Origin: Pullulanibacillus pueri
Lineage (GTDB): Bacteria; Bacillota; Bacilli; Bacillales; Sporolactobacillaceae
NCBI RefSeq assembly: GCF_014639255.1
Contig: NZ_BMFV01000017.1
Location: 1 to 64,000 of the forward strand
DNA length: 64,000 nucleotides
Direction of reading: 5' to 3'
Made by a program: the position numbers and the translations under genes. The notes under the pieces were generated by a model, which ran no database searches, was not told where the DNA came from, and saw only the letters and a program-made list of their open reading frames with translations. Numbering within the stretch: the first letter of the stretch is position 1; each line of letters starts with the position of its first letter. Positions 1 through 9,180 of the stretch are shown here, in pieces.

Positions 1-72
1 AGGCGCTTTGGTGACCGTTTTGACTTAGAATCCAGAAAACGGGCTTCAGAAAGGCGCCTTGGTGACCGTTTT
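1..72. repeat. 51-bp direct repeat at window edge
   Basis: A 21-base sequence at 1-21 recurs at 52-72 with one mismatch (GGCGCTTTGGTGACCGTTTT against GGCGCCTTGGTGACCGTTTT), giving a 51-bp period. The repeat may continue to the left, outside the window. No gene overlaps it. Confidence 0.7.
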
Positions 73-505
73 CAGAACGAAGAGAACAAATCGGTATCTA
101 AGCAACTTAGGTGTGGTGACACGACTCACCTTGTCTGTAACCTGTGTTAAAAAGTTTTTTTCCAAAATGCTTCGTCAGTACCAAGTGGATTGGAGCGGAA
201 GACGCGAGATTCGGAACACTTATACTGAGTGTGTTCCTCAGCGCCGCTGACTCACGGATGCCTAAACTAGAGTCCTTCGGGAACAGCAACCAGCGTGACT
301 TCACGAGTAAACTTCGAGTTGTCCGAGAAAGCTGACATCGAAGCGATACGAGTAGACGCAGGAACAGGTGACTTTTAATCACAAATATTTTGGAATGCAC
401 AGATTAAACATTCCAAAATGAGCTGAGGCAACTAAGGATGCTCGGCTAAAAGCCGTCACGTCATTAAGGAACTTCGACTAAAACCATCACATCCGTGTGA
501 CAACG

Positions 506-698
506 TCGAAGCTAGCACCTCAACCACCCCAAAAAGTAAAGAACACTTTTCGGGACCCCGATTACCACCCCAAAAAGTAAAGAACACTTTTCGGGGACCC
601 CGATTACCACCCCAAAAAGTAAAGAACACTTTTCGGGGACCCCGATTACCACCCCAAAAAGTAAAGAACACTTTTCGGGGACCCCGATGGTGCTTCGA
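506..698. mobile_element. 193-bp insertion inside repeat copy A, with terminal inverted repeats and 3-bp duplication
   Basis: Copy B reads GTGACAACGCCGACCCTA without interruption (about 1183-1200). In copy A the same sequence is split after ACG (503-505) by 193 bp and resumes with a second ACG (699-701). The inserted block starts TCGAAGCTAGCACC and ends GGTGCTTCGA, so its ends are inverted repeats. It carries the four tandem 42-bp units and no coding gene. The empty site, inverted ends and duplicated triplet together suggest a small non-autonomous mobile element. A deletion in copy B is the alternative, but it would not explain the duplicated ACG. Confidence 0.55.
524..690. repeat. four tandem 42-bp hairpin-forming units
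   Basis: Units start at 524, 565, 607 and 649; the first is 41 bp because it lacks one G. Each holds an inverted repeat, CCCCAAAAAG / CTTTTCGGGG, around the 9-base loop TAAAGAACA. On the minus strand the single mismatch becomes a G-U pair, giving a 10-bp stem. The period is a multiple of three, so repetitive open frames arise; they lack ribosome binding sites and are not considered genes. Confidence 0.85.
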
Positions 699-905
699 AC
701 GCCGACCCTATCCACGTCAAAAAATCGTAAAAAAGACGATTTTTCTGCGAGGATTATTCTCTTAGATGCTTTCCTTAGTTTGTGGGCATGAGGAAAGCGA
801 GCGTTCTGAAGCGGAAATCCACATCTTACTGATGACCTTAATTTTTCTGATCTTTCAAGAAATATGCCGATAAGCGTTCAACTTATAAATTTGTCTGATA
901 TTATT

Positions 906-1290
906 AGAAAAACCGGGCGAAATGCATGCCCGGTCCTCATTCAGTTGGGCATTAAAAAGCTTTTTTACCAAAATGCTTCGTCAGTATCAAGTGGATTGGA
1001 GCGGAAGACGCGAGATTCGGAACACTTATACTGAGTGTGTTCCTCAGCGCCGCTGACTCACAGATGCCTAAACTAGAGTCCTTCGGGGACAGCACGTGTC
1101 CGAAGATCCACTTGGGAAACTCGATTATCATCCCAAGTTAGCTGAGGCCACTAAGGACGATCGGCTAAAAACGTCACGTCCTGTGACAACGCCGACCCTA
1201 CCCACATCGTGTGGGCATGAGGAAAGCGAGCGTTCTGAAGCGTAAATCCACACCTTCCTGATGACCAGAATTTTATACATTCTTATATTT
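906..1290. repeat. dispersed intergenic repeat, copy B (uninterrupted)
   Basis: This copy begins GAAAAACCGGGCG and runs through the same blocks as copy A, ending GTGGGCATGAGGAAAGCGAG and a tail TGATGACCAGAATTTTATAC. The same head (GAAAAACCGAGCG, then CATGCCCGGTCCTCATTCAG) and the same tail occur again at 20041-20190. It lies directly downstream of the yerBC terminator. No gene is seen in it. Confidence 0.75.
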
Positions 1291-1291
1291 T

Positions 1292-1316
1292 AAAAAAAAG
1301 ACGCCCTAAGGCGCCT
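1292..1316 (-). terminator. Rho-independent terminator of yerA-yerB-yerC
   Basis: On the minus strand AGGCGCC, a short loop and GGCGTCT form a 7-bp stem followed by eight T. It lies just past the yerC stop codon. Confidence 0.8.
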
Positions 1317-1324
1317 TTGAAGTT

Positions 1325-1621
1325 CTATTCTTTTCCCTTAATTCTTTCGTAAGTCATTTGATAACCGTCATTCCCATAATTAATGCAGCGCTTCACTCTT
1401 GAAATGGTAGCCGCACTCGCTCCTGATCCTTCTTCAATTTGATGATATTTATAGCCATCAATGAGCATCCGAGCGACTTGAAAGCGTTGGCCAAGTGTTT
1501 GAATTTCCCCCATCGTGCAAAGATCATCAAAGAATCTATAGCATTCCTCTATATCCTTCAAGGAAAGAATGGCTTCGAATAGTTGATTTAATGAATCTCC
1601 TCTTAATTTATCAATTTGCAT
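1325..1621 (-). CDS. yerC: YerC/YecD family TrpR-related DNA-binding protein
   Basis: This 98-residue protein is all-helical and belongs to the TrpR-like YerC/YecD family, recognised from the block GEIQTLGQRFQVARMLIDG followed by a helix-turn-helix containing SAATISRVKRCINYG (about residues 70-85). Family members are presumed sequence-specific transcription regulators in the cytoplasm; the target is unknown. It is the last gene of yerA-yerB-yerC, 32 bp after yerB, as in B. subtilis, and is followed by a clear terminator. The length is normal for the family and the start has an upstream GGAGGAAG. Confidence 0.9.
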   Translation of the reverse strand: MQIDKLRGDSLNQLFEAILSLKDIEECYRFFDDLCTMGEIQTLGQRFQVARMLIDGYKYHQIEEGSGASAATISRVKRCINYGNDGYQMTYERIKGKE

Positions 1622-1653
1622 GGTTTCTTCCTCCTTTTATCTTTCACTGTTTT

Positions 1654-2706
1654 CTAGTCTGTTAACGTCACAAGTTTATCTAGGCCAGGGTCAGATTCAA
1701 CGATATTAATCCATGTTTGGCCTGGGACAAATTTGACGGCAGTGCCATCTTTATAAGGTAACAAGCGGCCATCAACATTTTTCCATTCGAGCTTTTGAAC
1801 TTTACCATGTTGAAGTAGGTAGGCAGGTCCACCTTTTGTTAAGTCAATATCACGTCGATAATTATTGTTATTAATAAAAGAATGGTCACTACTCACAATG
1901 AAAACATTAGCCGCTGTTAAAGGGGTCTTTGTTTCACGATCTTCTGCCTGTTCACCATTAATGTGTCGATAAAACAAGCCATCCTCTGAATGGTACACAT
2001 AGCTAACAACATTATCAGAGCTATAGGTGATCGTCGCTATCCCCACATCATTTCCAGGGATCTTACTGACTTCAGCCTTCTCTAAGAAAGGTAATGGCTT
2101 AACATCCTGGGTGAGATCATAGCCCTTGGTCTTGGCTCCTTCAATCGCATTGTCATAGGGAAGATAGGAATTATGAGGGGCTTGACGAAAAGAAGCCCTT
2201 TTAAACCATGTCCCATCATGATAGAGCCCTTGAATATAATCAATACCACCCGATTTAAGCTTCTTCTCCGCCTGTGGACTCCAGCCATGGGCAATATAAA
2301 TCGCACCATACCCTTGAGAAAGATCGACAAAATAATGACGCGCACTACGTACCGGACCTATTACTTCAGGTTTTTGGCTTTGAAAAATCGCTAAAAAACG
2401 GGTGATGCGCGCTTCGGTGAGGGCTTCATAAACGATATCGGCTTTATGCAGACCCGATTGCGGCCGGGCTAATGCATGATTATTCACCATCACCGCAAGA
2501 ACCCGACGATTGATGTCATCATCACCCGCGGGTAACCCTGTTAAAGGATAGACCTTGGTCGTTGGCTCTCCTTTTTCAGTCGTTGTCTTTTCAGACGCCT
2601 TTGATTTTTCTTGTTCTTTTGTAGAAGCTTCATTGTCCTTTGCGCAAGCTGTTAGTAAAAACAAGAAAGCCAAAACTAGCCCTAAGACATGCAAAGATTT
2701 CCGCAT
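1654..2706 (-). CDS. yerB: DUF3048 lipoprotein YerB
   Basis: This 350-residue lipoprotein starts with a signal peptide and the lipobox LTAC (lipidated Cys21), followed by a charged low-complexity linker (about 22-52), so it should sit on the outer face of the membrane. The rest matches the DUF3048 family (YerB), with PLTGLPAGDD and the PVRSARHYFVDLS block. The molecular function is unknown; the fold has been suggested to bind or process a cell-envelope ligand. It lies between yerA and yerC as in B. subtilis and is probably co-transcribed with both. Confidence 0.9.
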   Translation of the reverse strand: MRKSLHVLGLVLAFLFLLTACAKDNEASTKEQEKSKASEKTTTEKGEPTTKVYPLTGLPAGDDDINRRVLAVMVNNHALARPQSGLHKADIVYEALTEARITRFLAIFQSQKPEVIGPVRSARHYFVDLSQGYGAIYIAHGWSPQAEKKLKSGGIDYIQGLYHDGTWFKRASFRQAPHNSYLPYDNAIEGAKTKGYDLTQDVKPLPFLEKAEVSKIPGNDVGIATITYSSDNVVSYVYHSEDGLFYRHINGEQAEDRETKTPLTAANVFIVSSDHSFINNNNYRRDIDLTKGGPAYLLQHGKVQKLEWKNVDGRLLPYKDGTAVKFVPGQTWINIVESDPGLDKLVTLTD

Positions 2707-2724
2707 AGGCTTAATAGAATCCTC

Positions 2725-4455
2725 CTATATTGTTGATAACTCTTCAACTGGCTGTAAAATTTTATTTTTCATCACATCCACTAAGCCTAGTGGCGTGATT
2801 CTTATATAAGGTAAGTGCGTTGAAGAGAAGAATAACAGACTATAGATTGGGTCAGCAAAATCGTACCCTTTCTCCCTCAATGTGTTGACAAAGGATTGTT
2901 CTTCTTGCGCTAGTGTCTTCATCGGCTTATCAGAAAGCCACCCTCTAATTGGAAGTCTTAATTCTGCTATCGATTCTCCTTGTTCAATAAGAACAATGCC
3001 ACCCTTTATTGTCTTAACTCTTTCAAAAGCTTGTACAATAGCCTTTTTATGTTTTCCAATCAGCAAAAGATCTCCTGTTGAGGAAAAGCTGCTGGCAAAC
3101 CCTTCTAATTCAGCAAAGCCTTTAACATATGTACTTACTTTCCAATGCCCTTCAACATCGATCAGTGTTAAATAAGAAATGCCTTCTGGCAGTTCCTCTT
3201 CCACTGGCGGTGTCTCTAATGTAAAGGGTTTGGTGATCACGGCATTGGCCATATCAAGCCCTAAATCTGATGGAGGCTCAAGCATATCTGGAGTCAATTC
3301 CCACGGAATATCAAGGGGACCAAAGACTTCTTTAAAGTCGATTGTTGAGACAGGATACGAGACCTCATCATTTCGCTTCACCCATTCTCCTTTGGCTAAA
3401 ACAGAAATAGGTGTGGGCTGATTTTGAGCAGACAGAATGTTAATATTGGCCATTCTTCCCGGTTCAAGTGATCCAAGGAGATGATCCAATCCATAATGTC
3501 TTGCAATATTTTGCGACGCCATTAGATAAGCCTCCGTGGTTGGCACCCCCTGTTCTAAAGCAATTTCAATGGTTCTGTCCATTATCCCTTGCTCATAAAA
3601 ATGCGGTGTGGCGCCATCCGTGGTCATATAAAGCCCATCATAATGCTGAAGCCCCTTTTCTACGAGGCCCCTTAAAATCTCTGGGAGATCAGGACGAATA
3701 GACGAATATCGTAGTGAGGTTGTCAATCCCATCCGTAAACGCGCCCACGCTTCTTCAGTCGTCATCGCTTCATGGTCACAATCCACGCCTAAAAGTTGGA
3801 GCTGTAACAGCGTCTTTTCAGAAGCGCCAGGGAGATGTCCTTCAATTCTTTTTCCCTGTCTCTTTGTCATCTGCATCCATTCTAATAGACGATCATCGCC
3901 ATGGAGCACCTGTGGCCAAGCCGTCAGCTCGCCGCCCTGAATCACTTGTGGATGTTCGAGCCATCGGCGTATTCTTTCATCTTGATAGGGGTTTTCCCGC
4001 AATAAAGTTTGAGCATCGTATCGACACCACCAAAAAAAGCTTGTCGGTAAAGCATTTAAACGCTCAATGATATCAAAGGAACGCTCGTCTGAAAGCAATA
4101 GATAAAAGACCAGATTATCACTCACCAAGGTTGTCGTTCCGCGCTCGGCCGCATAGGCAGCCATCGTATAAGGATTATAAAGCTGAAAAGGATGAGCATG
4201 GGGTTCAATATAGCCTGGGACAAGAAATTTCCCGCGACAATCTACCTTTTCAATTGTATCCATTTGGGTAGGTAAGCTATCCCCCACATAAACAATTCTA
4301 TCCTTATAAATCCAAACATGAGCCTGCTCCCATAGTTTTGTATGCGCATTCAAAACTATTCCTTCACGTAATATCTTCGTCGGTTGCAAGTCTCCTCTAA
4401 TGACAGAAGCTTGTTCACGAAGGTTTTCTTTTTCCCAAGGATGGTAAAACGTCAT
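2725..4455 (-). CDS. yerA: adenine deaminase-like amidohydrolase YerA
   Basis: This 576-residue cytosolic metal-dependent hydrolase belongs to the adenine deaminase (AdeC) group of the amidohydrolase superfamily. The HxH metal-binding motif is in EPHAHPFQLYNP, about residue 95, with further conserved blocks at GHLPGASE and MTTDGATPHF and a C-terminal adenine-deaminase domain. B. subtilis YerA is the paralogue of AdeC; whether YerA itself deaminates adenine to hypoxanthine is less certain. Its position right after purD agrees with a role in purine salvage. The pur terminator and about 300 bp separate it from purD, so it may have its own promoter. Confidence 0.85.
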   Translation of the reverse strand: MTFYHPWEKENLREQASVIRGDLQPTKILREGIVLNAHTKLWEQAHVWIYKDRIVYVGDSLPTQMDTIEKVDCRGKFLVPGYIEPHAHPFQLYNPYTMAAYAAERGTTTLVSDNLVFYLLLSDERSFDIIERLNALPTSFFWWCRYDAQTLLRENPYQDERIRRWLEHPQVIQGGELTAWPQVLHGDDRLLEWMQMTKRQGKRIEGHLPGASEKTLLQLQLLGVDCDHEAMTTEEAWARLRMGLTTSLRYSSIRPDLPEILRGLVEKGLQHYDGLYMTTDGATPHFYEQGIMDRTIEIALEQGVPTTEAYLMASQNIARHYGLDHLLGSLEPGRMANINILSAQNQPTPISVLAKGEWVKRNDEVSYPVSTIDFKEVFGPLDIPWELTPDMLEPPSDLGLDMANAVITKPFTLETPPVEEELPEGISYLTLIDVEGHWKVSTYVKGFAELEGFASSFSSTGDLLLIGKHKKAIVQAFERVKTIKGGIVLIEQGESIAELRLPIRGWLSDKPMKTLAQEEQSFVNTLREKGYDFADPIYSLLFFSSTHLPYIRITPLGLVDVMKNKILQPVEELSTI

Positions 4456-4695
4456 CCTTATCGCCGCCTTACTATAAAAAAATCAAAAGTTTCTTTTATC
4501 ATCATACATTAACGCAGTGAATTGTGAAAGTGAAAGGTCAGATTCCCTGACAAATTTTAAGAGAGGCTAGACCTATTGGAAGGAGAAGAAGCCATGAGGT
4601 CTTGAACATGACTTACAAATCTTACTGATATAGCGTTGGGGGGATCCTTTTTTGGAGTACTGCCTTACACTTGCAGTTTAAGTACTTAAAGTTAA
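4456..4695. other. intergenic spacer between purD and yerA
   Basis: Apart from the purD terminator at its right edge I see no gene or clear RNA motif here. A promoter for yerA must lie in this stretch or further upstream, but I find no convincing -35/-10 pair. Confidence 0.5.
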
Positions 4696-4728
4696 ATACA
4701 CAGGAGCTCATAAAATGCTCCTGTGTAT
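4696..4728 (-). terminator. terminator-like hairpin after purD
   Basis: A 12-bp perfect stem, ATACACAGGAGC / GCTCCTGTGTAT, encloses a 9-base loop just past purD. The T-rich tract that follows on the minus strand is interrupted (TTAACTTTAAG), so termination may be partial and some transcripts may read on into yerA. Confidence 0.7.
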
Positions 4729-4751
4729 ATCTCTAATTTAAGTCAAGGTTA

Positions 4752-6026
4752 TTAGATTTGGCTTTTGATTACATTTAGTGCACGATGGCCAATATCCTTG
4801 CGATAAAAGGTCTGTTCATTGGCGAGTTTAGCCACTTCAGTGCATGCTTGTTCAATCGCTTCTTCTAAGCTGGGTGCCATACGAGCAACAAGCAAGACGC
4901 GGCCACCGTTAGTGAGCCACTTCTCTTCATTCCGTTTCGTTCCAGCATGAAACACGAGCGTTTCTTCTGACACTTGATTGAGGTCATTTAGGGCAGCCCC
5001 TTTTTCATAGTCCCCAGGATAGCCTTTAGAAGCAAGGACAAAACCACAGGTCGCTTCCTCAGACCACATAAGCTTTGGTTCTTTATCATGGACGAGTGAC
5101 CAAAACACATCGAAAAGATCGGATGTGAGCCGTGGCAGAACCACTTGTGTCTCGGGATCACCAAAACGACAATTGAATTCAATCACCTTCGGCCCTGCCT
5201 CTGTCCACATCAGGCCCGCATATAAAATGCCTTGAAAAGGTCTCGCTTCCTTTATCATGGCTTCAACCGTAGGCTGCATCACTTGTTCCATCGCAATATC
5301 AATAGCATAATCTGGCAATTGCGGTACCGGGGAATAAGCGCCCATACCCCCTGTGTTCGGGCCTTGATCTCCTTCAAAAGCGCGTTTGTGATCTTGGGAA
5401 AGTACCATCGGATAGACTTTGTCACCATTCACAAAAGCCATTAATGAAAATTCTTCGCCGGTTAAAAACTCTTCGATAACAACGGAGGCTCCTGCTTCTC
5501 CAAAACGATGATCATTTAAAGCATCATCTAAAGCATGAAGCGCCTCTTCCATTGTCAGCGCAACCGTAACCCCTTTGCCGGCTGCCAAGCCATCCGCTTT
5601 AATTACAATGGGGACACCAACCTTTTCCACATATCGCGCAGCGGCCTCGTAGTCCGTAAACACCTCATAAGCCGCCGTCGGGATTTGATAATCCGCCATC
5701 AGCTTTTTAGCAAAGGCTTTACTGCCCTCAATCATCGCAGCCTGTTGTGACGGTCCGAAGATTGTGAGTCCTGCTTCTTTAAAACGATCAACAATACCGC
5801 CAACGAGAGGCTGTTCCGGTCCAACAACGGTGAGATCTATCCCTTCCTTTTTTACAAAGGCGATGAGACTCGCAAAATCCGTTTCAGCGATAGCGACACA
5901 TGTTGCTAGACCTTGCATCCCATCACTTCCAGGCGCCACAAAAACGTCAGTGACTTGTGGACTTTGGCTAAGCTTCCAGACCATCGCATGCTCACGGCCG
6001 CCTTTTCCTATAACGAGAACCTTCAT
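4752..6026 (-). CDS. purD: phosphoribosylamine-glycine ligase PurD
   Basis: This 424-residue ATP-grasp enzyme joins glycine to 5-phosphoribosylamine (GAR synthetase), the second step of purine synthesis. It opens with the family signature VIGKGGREHA and carries the ATP-grasp loop KADGLAAGKGV (about residues 143-153) and the metal-binding segment EFNCRFGDPETQ near residue 286. The length equals that of other bacterial PurD proteins. It is the last gene of the pur operon, 11 bp after purH, with AGGAGGAAAAGCT before the ATG. Confidence 0.97.
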   Translation of the reverse strand: MKVLVIGKGGREHAMVWKLSQSPQVTDVFVAPGSDGMQGLATCVAIAETDFASLIAFVKKEGIDLTVVGPEQPLVGGIVDRFKEAGLTIFGPSQQAAMIEGSKAFAKKLMADYQIPTAAYEVFTDYEAAARYVEKVGVPIVIKADGLAAGKGVTVALTMEEALHALDDALNDHRFGEAGASVVIEEFLTGEEFSLMAFVNGDKVYPMVLSQDHKRAFEGDQGPNTGGMGAYSPVPQLPDYAIDIAMEQVMQPTVEAMIKEARPFQGILYAGLMWTEAGPKVIEFNCRFGDPETQVVLPRLTSDLFDVFWSLVHDKEPKLMWSEEATCGFVLASKGYPGDYEKGAALNDLNQVSEETLVFHAGTKRNEEKWLTNGGRVLLVARMAPSLEEAIEQACTEVAKLANEQTFYRKDIGHRALNVIKSQI

Positions 6027-6037
6027 AGCTTTTCCTC

Positions 6038-7576
6038 CTAGTGTTTGAAATGGCGGATGCCCGTAAAGACCATGGCGATGCCGTATTGGTCAGCCATATC
6101 AATCGAATCTTGATCTTTAATTGACCCACCAGGTTGAATAATCGCCGTCACGCCTGCCTTCGCTGCCTCTTCAACGGTATCATTCATCGGGAAGAAGGCA
6201 TCCGAAGCGAGAACCGAACCCTTCGCCTTTTCTCCTGCTTGTTCAATCGCAATTTTCGCGGCGCCCACACGATTCATCTGACCAGCCCCGATACCAATCG
6301 TACAATCATCCTTAGCAAGTACAATCGCATTGGATTTAACATGTTTAACAGCCTTCCAACCTAATGCCAAAGCACGCATCTCATCCTCTGTTGGTTTACG
6401 CTTTGTCGGATAAGTTAATTCAGCTTCCTCAAGTCCGAGGCGATCACTATCTTGGATCAATAAGCCGCCATGAACCGAGGTTAATTGCTGGCTCTCTTCT
6501 TTCGCCTTTTGCTCAAAAGAAACAGTTAACAAACGGATATTTTTCTTTTTAGATAAGATTTCAAATGCCTCTGGTGTATATGATGGTGCAATAATAATCT
6601 CTAAGAATATTTGACGAAGGTGCTCGGCCGTCGCGACATCGATCTCTTGATTTGAAGCCACAATGCCTCCAAAAATTGAGACGGGATCTGCTTCATAGGC
6701 TTTTTGAAAAGCCGCCTCAATCGTTTCGCCAATGCCAATGCCACAAGGGTTCATATGTTTAACCGCTACAACCGCAGGCTTATCGAATTCTTGAACAATA
6801 GAAAGTGCCGCATCAGCATCACGAATATTGTTATAAGAAAGGGCCTTGCCATGAAGTTGTTTAGCTCCTGCAATCGAGGAGGCATCCTCAAAGGCTTCTT
6901 TATAGAAGGCTGCCTTTTGATGGGGGTTTTCGCCATAACGTAAATCTTGATTTTTCTCGAAGGTTACCGTAAAGGATTCAGGGAAGGCTTCACCCGTTTT
7001 CTTCGTGAGGTAGTCAGCAATTAAGGCATCATAAGCCGCTGTATAACGGAAAACCTTGGCTGCAAGACGCTGGCGCAATTCAAAATCCGTTTCTCCATGG
7101 GTCTCTAGGGCTTCGATGACCGTATCATAATCGGCAGCGTCACACACAACCGTCACTGAAGCATGATTTTTTGCTGCCGCCCGTAACATTGATGGGCCAC
7201 CAATATCGATATTTTCCACCGCATCCTCATAAGTCACATCAGGATTGGCCACGGTTTGCTTAAAGGGATATAAATTCACAGCCACAAGATCAATCGGTTC
7301 AATCCCTTGTTCTTTGATTTGCTCAAGATGACTTTCCTTAGATCGATCGGCAAGAAATCCACCATGAAGAGCGGGATGAAGCGTCTTGACACGTCCCTCC
7401 AAAATTTCCGGGAAGCCTGTCACATCAGAAACGGAAACAACGGGAAGCCCTGCTGCTTCAATGGCCTTCTTCGTTCCACCCGTAGATAAAATTTCATAAC
7501 CAAGCTTCGTTAAAGAGTTTACAAAAGGAATTAAGCCTTCTTTATCAAAAACACTTATGAGTGCACGTTTTGTCAT
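6038..7576 (-). CDS. purH: bifunctional AICAR transformylase / IMP cyclohydrolase PurH
   Basis: PurH performs the last two steps to IMP. The first about 140 residues form the MGS-like cyclohydrolase domain ([35 protein letters not shown]); the rest is the transformylase domain with the KHMNPCG motif near residue 265 and the C-terminal PGGSIKDQD block. I place the start at the ATG at 7576, which gives 512 residues as in B. subtilis and has GAGGAG 11 bases upstream. A GTG four codons earlier (7588) overlaps the purN stop and would have its Shine-Dalgarno too close. Confidence 0.96.
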   Translation of the reverse strand: MTKRALISVFDKEGLIPFVNSLTKLGYEILSTGGTKKAIEAAGLPVVSVSDVTGFPEILEGRVKTLHPALHGGFLADRSKESHLEQIKEQGIEPIDLVAVNLYPFKQTVANPDVTYEDAVENIDIGGPSMLRAAAKNHASVTVVCDAADYDTVIEALETHGETDFELRQRLAAKVFRYTAAYDALIADYLTKKTGEAFPESFTVTFEKNQDLRYGENPHQKAAFYKEAFEDASSIAGAKQLHGKALSYNNIRDADAALSIVQEFDKPAVVAVKHMNPCGIGIGETIEAAFQKAYEADPVSIFGGIVASNQEIDVATAEHLRQIFLEIIIAPSYTPEAFEILSKKKNIRLLTVSFEQKAKEESQQLTSVHGGLLIQDSDRLGLEEAELTYPTKRKPTEDEMRALALGWKAVKHVKSNAIVLAKDDCTIGIGAGQMNRVGAAKIAIEQAGEKAKGSVLASDAFFPMNDTVEEAAKAGVTAIIQPGGSIKDQDSIDMADQYGIAMVFTGIRHFKH

Positions 7577-7584
7577 GTCCGATT

Positions 7585-8154
7585 TCACTCCTCATTTAAT
7601 AATTCAGCAATCACTCTTGGATAAAGCGTATGCTCAAGGTGATGTATTTTATCTGTCAGACTTTCTATTGTCTCACCACGTGATAGCTTCACAGCCTCTT
7701 GTGCAATAATTGGCCCCGTGTCCATCCCGTCATCGACAAAATGAATCGTAATCCCCGTCACCTTCACACCCGCGGCAAAGGCTTGTTCAATCGCATGTAG
7801 TCCAGGAAATGACGGTAACAGCGAAGGATGAATATTGATGATACGTCCGCCATAGGCTTGAAGTAAAGTCGGACCGATTAACCGCATATAACCTGCCAGG
7901 ACAACAAAATCTACCTGAGCCTCTTCAAGAGCGGCAAGCACGGCTTTTTCATAGACTTGTTTTGTTTCAAAGCGTTTAGGCTCAGCAACAAAAGCCGGAA
8001 TATGAAGCCACTCAGCCTTCTCAATCACCGCCGCATCAGGCTTATCACATACAAGCAAAACCAATTCGGCACGAATACTACCAGATCGGATGGCTTCAGC
8101 AATCACTTGAAAATTACTGCCCGTTCCCGAAGCAAAAATAGCGAGACGTTTCAT
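7585..8154 (-). CDS. purN: phosphoribosylglycinamide formyltransferase PurN
   Basis: This 189-residue folate-dependent GAR transformylase makes FGAR using 10-formyl-tetrahydrofolate. It shows the N-terminal [10 protein letters not shown] nucleotide loop, the catalytic-region motif [16 protein letters not shown] (about residues 103-118, with the Asn and His of the active site) and the [10 protein letters not shown] block. Length is typical. It overlaps purM by 4 bp and ends where purH begins, so the three are translationally coupled. Confidence 0.97.
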   Translation of the reverse strand: MKRLAIFASGTGSNFQVIAEAIRSGSIRAELVLLVCDKPDAAVIEKAEWLHIPAFVAEPKRFETKQVYEKAVLAALEEAQVDFVVLAGYMRLIGPTLLQAYGGRIINIHPSLLPSFPGLHAIEQAFAAGVKVTGITIHFVDDGMDTGPIIAQEAVKLSRGETIESLTDKIHHLEHTLYPRVIAELLNEE

Positions 8155-9170
8155 AGACTCACTCCCGAGCCTTTAACCACAGTACCGATGGCATAAGCGG
8201 ATTCACCTAGCGATTCTAGTAAATGAATGAGGGCTTCCTGGTCGGTGCGATTGACGACAAGCACCATGCCAATCCCCATATTAAAGGTGGAAAAGAGATC
8301 CGCCTCTGTTAATCCTCCATGCTCCTGTAAGAAAGGAAAAATAGGAGGAATTGGCCAACTCCCTCTGGCAATGTCTACTCCTAAGCCCTCAGGGAGCATC
8401 CGCGGAATATTTTCATAGAATCCACCACCAGTGATATGAGCCATGCCTTTGATGTTGACTTGCTCTAGGGCGCGAACAATCGGTTTGACATAAATCCGCG
8501 TCGGGGCTAGTAATTCTTCCTTTAGAAGTTTCCCTGTCGTTTTCAGCCTAAGTTCAGGGTCAAGAGCTGCATCCTCCATAATTTTACGGACAAGCGAATA
8601 GCCATTACTATGAATGCCGTTAGAGGCAAGGCCAATTAACACATCGCCTTCAGCAATATGTTCTCCAGTAATCTGTTCATCCTTCTCAACGGCCCCGACC
8701 GCAAAGCCAGCAATATCATATTCATGTGGGTCATACATACCCGGCATTTCTGCCGTTTCACCACCGACAAGCGCACACCCTGCTTGTTCACAACCATCCG
8801 CTACACCCTTGACAATACGTTCAATTTTATCCGGGTCTAATGTGCCACACGCAATATAATCAAGGAAATAAAGCGGGGTTGCCCCTTGAGTGACAATGTC
8901 ATTGACACACATCGCCACAACATCAATTCCGATGGTGTCATGTTGATCAAAGGCTTGAGCAAGCATAAGCTTTGTGCCGACACCATCTGTTCCCGAAATG
9001 AGTACAGGGGCTTTCATATTAAGTTCAGAGAGATCAAAAGCCGCACCAAAGGCACCGATGCCCCCTAAAACACCTGGACGCATCGTGCGCTTAGCATGCC
9101 CTTTAATTTTTTCAACAGCTGAATAACCGGCTTCGATATTTACGCCAGATTGTTTATATGCTTCTGCCAT
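8151..9170 (-). CDS. purM: phosphoribosylformylglycinamidine cyclo-ligase PurM
   Basis: PurM (AIR synthetase) closes the imidazole ring using ATP. The protein of 339 residues shows [21 protein letters not shown] and the glycine-rich [13 protein letters not shown] segments. The open frame extends 34 codons further upstream into purF, but the start at 9170 ([17 protein letters not shown]) has GGAGGCAATC directly in front and matches family N-termini, so I use it. It lies 10 bp after purF. Confidence 0.96.
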   Translation of the reverse strand: MAEAYKQSGVNIEAGYSAVEKIKGHAKRTMRPGVLGGIGAFGAAFDLSELNMKAPVLISGTDGVGTKLMLAQAFDQHDTIGIDVVAMCVNDIVTQGATPLYFLDYIACGTLDPDKIERIVKGVADGCEQAGCALVGGETAEMPGMYDPHEYDIAGFAVGAVEKDEQITGEHIAEGDVLIGLASNGIHSNGYSLVRKIMEDAALDPELRLKTTGKLLKEELLAPTRIYVKPIVRALEQVNIKGMAHITGGGFYENIPRMLPEGLGVDIARGSWPIPPIFPFLQEHGGLTEADLFSTFNMGIGMVLVVNRTDQEALIHLLESLGESAYAIGTVVKGSGVSL

Positions 9171-9180
9171 GATTGCCTCC

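Larger units (their letters stand above)
150..835. repeat. dispersed intergenic repeat, copy A (interrupted)
   Basis: This gene-free stretch matches copy B (906-1290) over several blocks: CCAAAATGCTTCGTCAGTA, GGATTGGAGCGGAAGACGCG, TAAACTAGAGTCCTTCGGG, GCTGAGGC, GTGACAACG and GTGGGCATGAGGAAAGCGAG. Its middle (about 290-420) also matches, in the opposite orientation, the element near 58.1 kb. The general form (GGAGCGGAAG ... TCCTTCGGGAACAGCA ... GCTGAGGC ... GGAAAGCGAGCG ... GGAAATCCACA) resembles large imperfect-palindrome intergenic repeats that I recall from many Bacillaceae genomes. Open frames here are short and repeat-driven and are not called as genes. Confidence 0.75.

Noticed and set aside
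107..400. 97-residue frame within repeat copy A
   Set aside because: It runs through repeat blocks that are not conserved in frame in the other copies, and no binding site is present.
524..690. CRISPR-like array
   Set aside because: The units are directly contiguous with no unique spacers, only four copies, and no cas genes are near.
456..715. Overlapping minus-strand frames with a 14-residue repeat (FFTFWGGNRGPRKV type)
   Set aside because: They arise because the tandem DNA unit is 42 bp, a multiple of three. There is no ribosome binding site, and the DNA repeat with its hairpins explains the frames.
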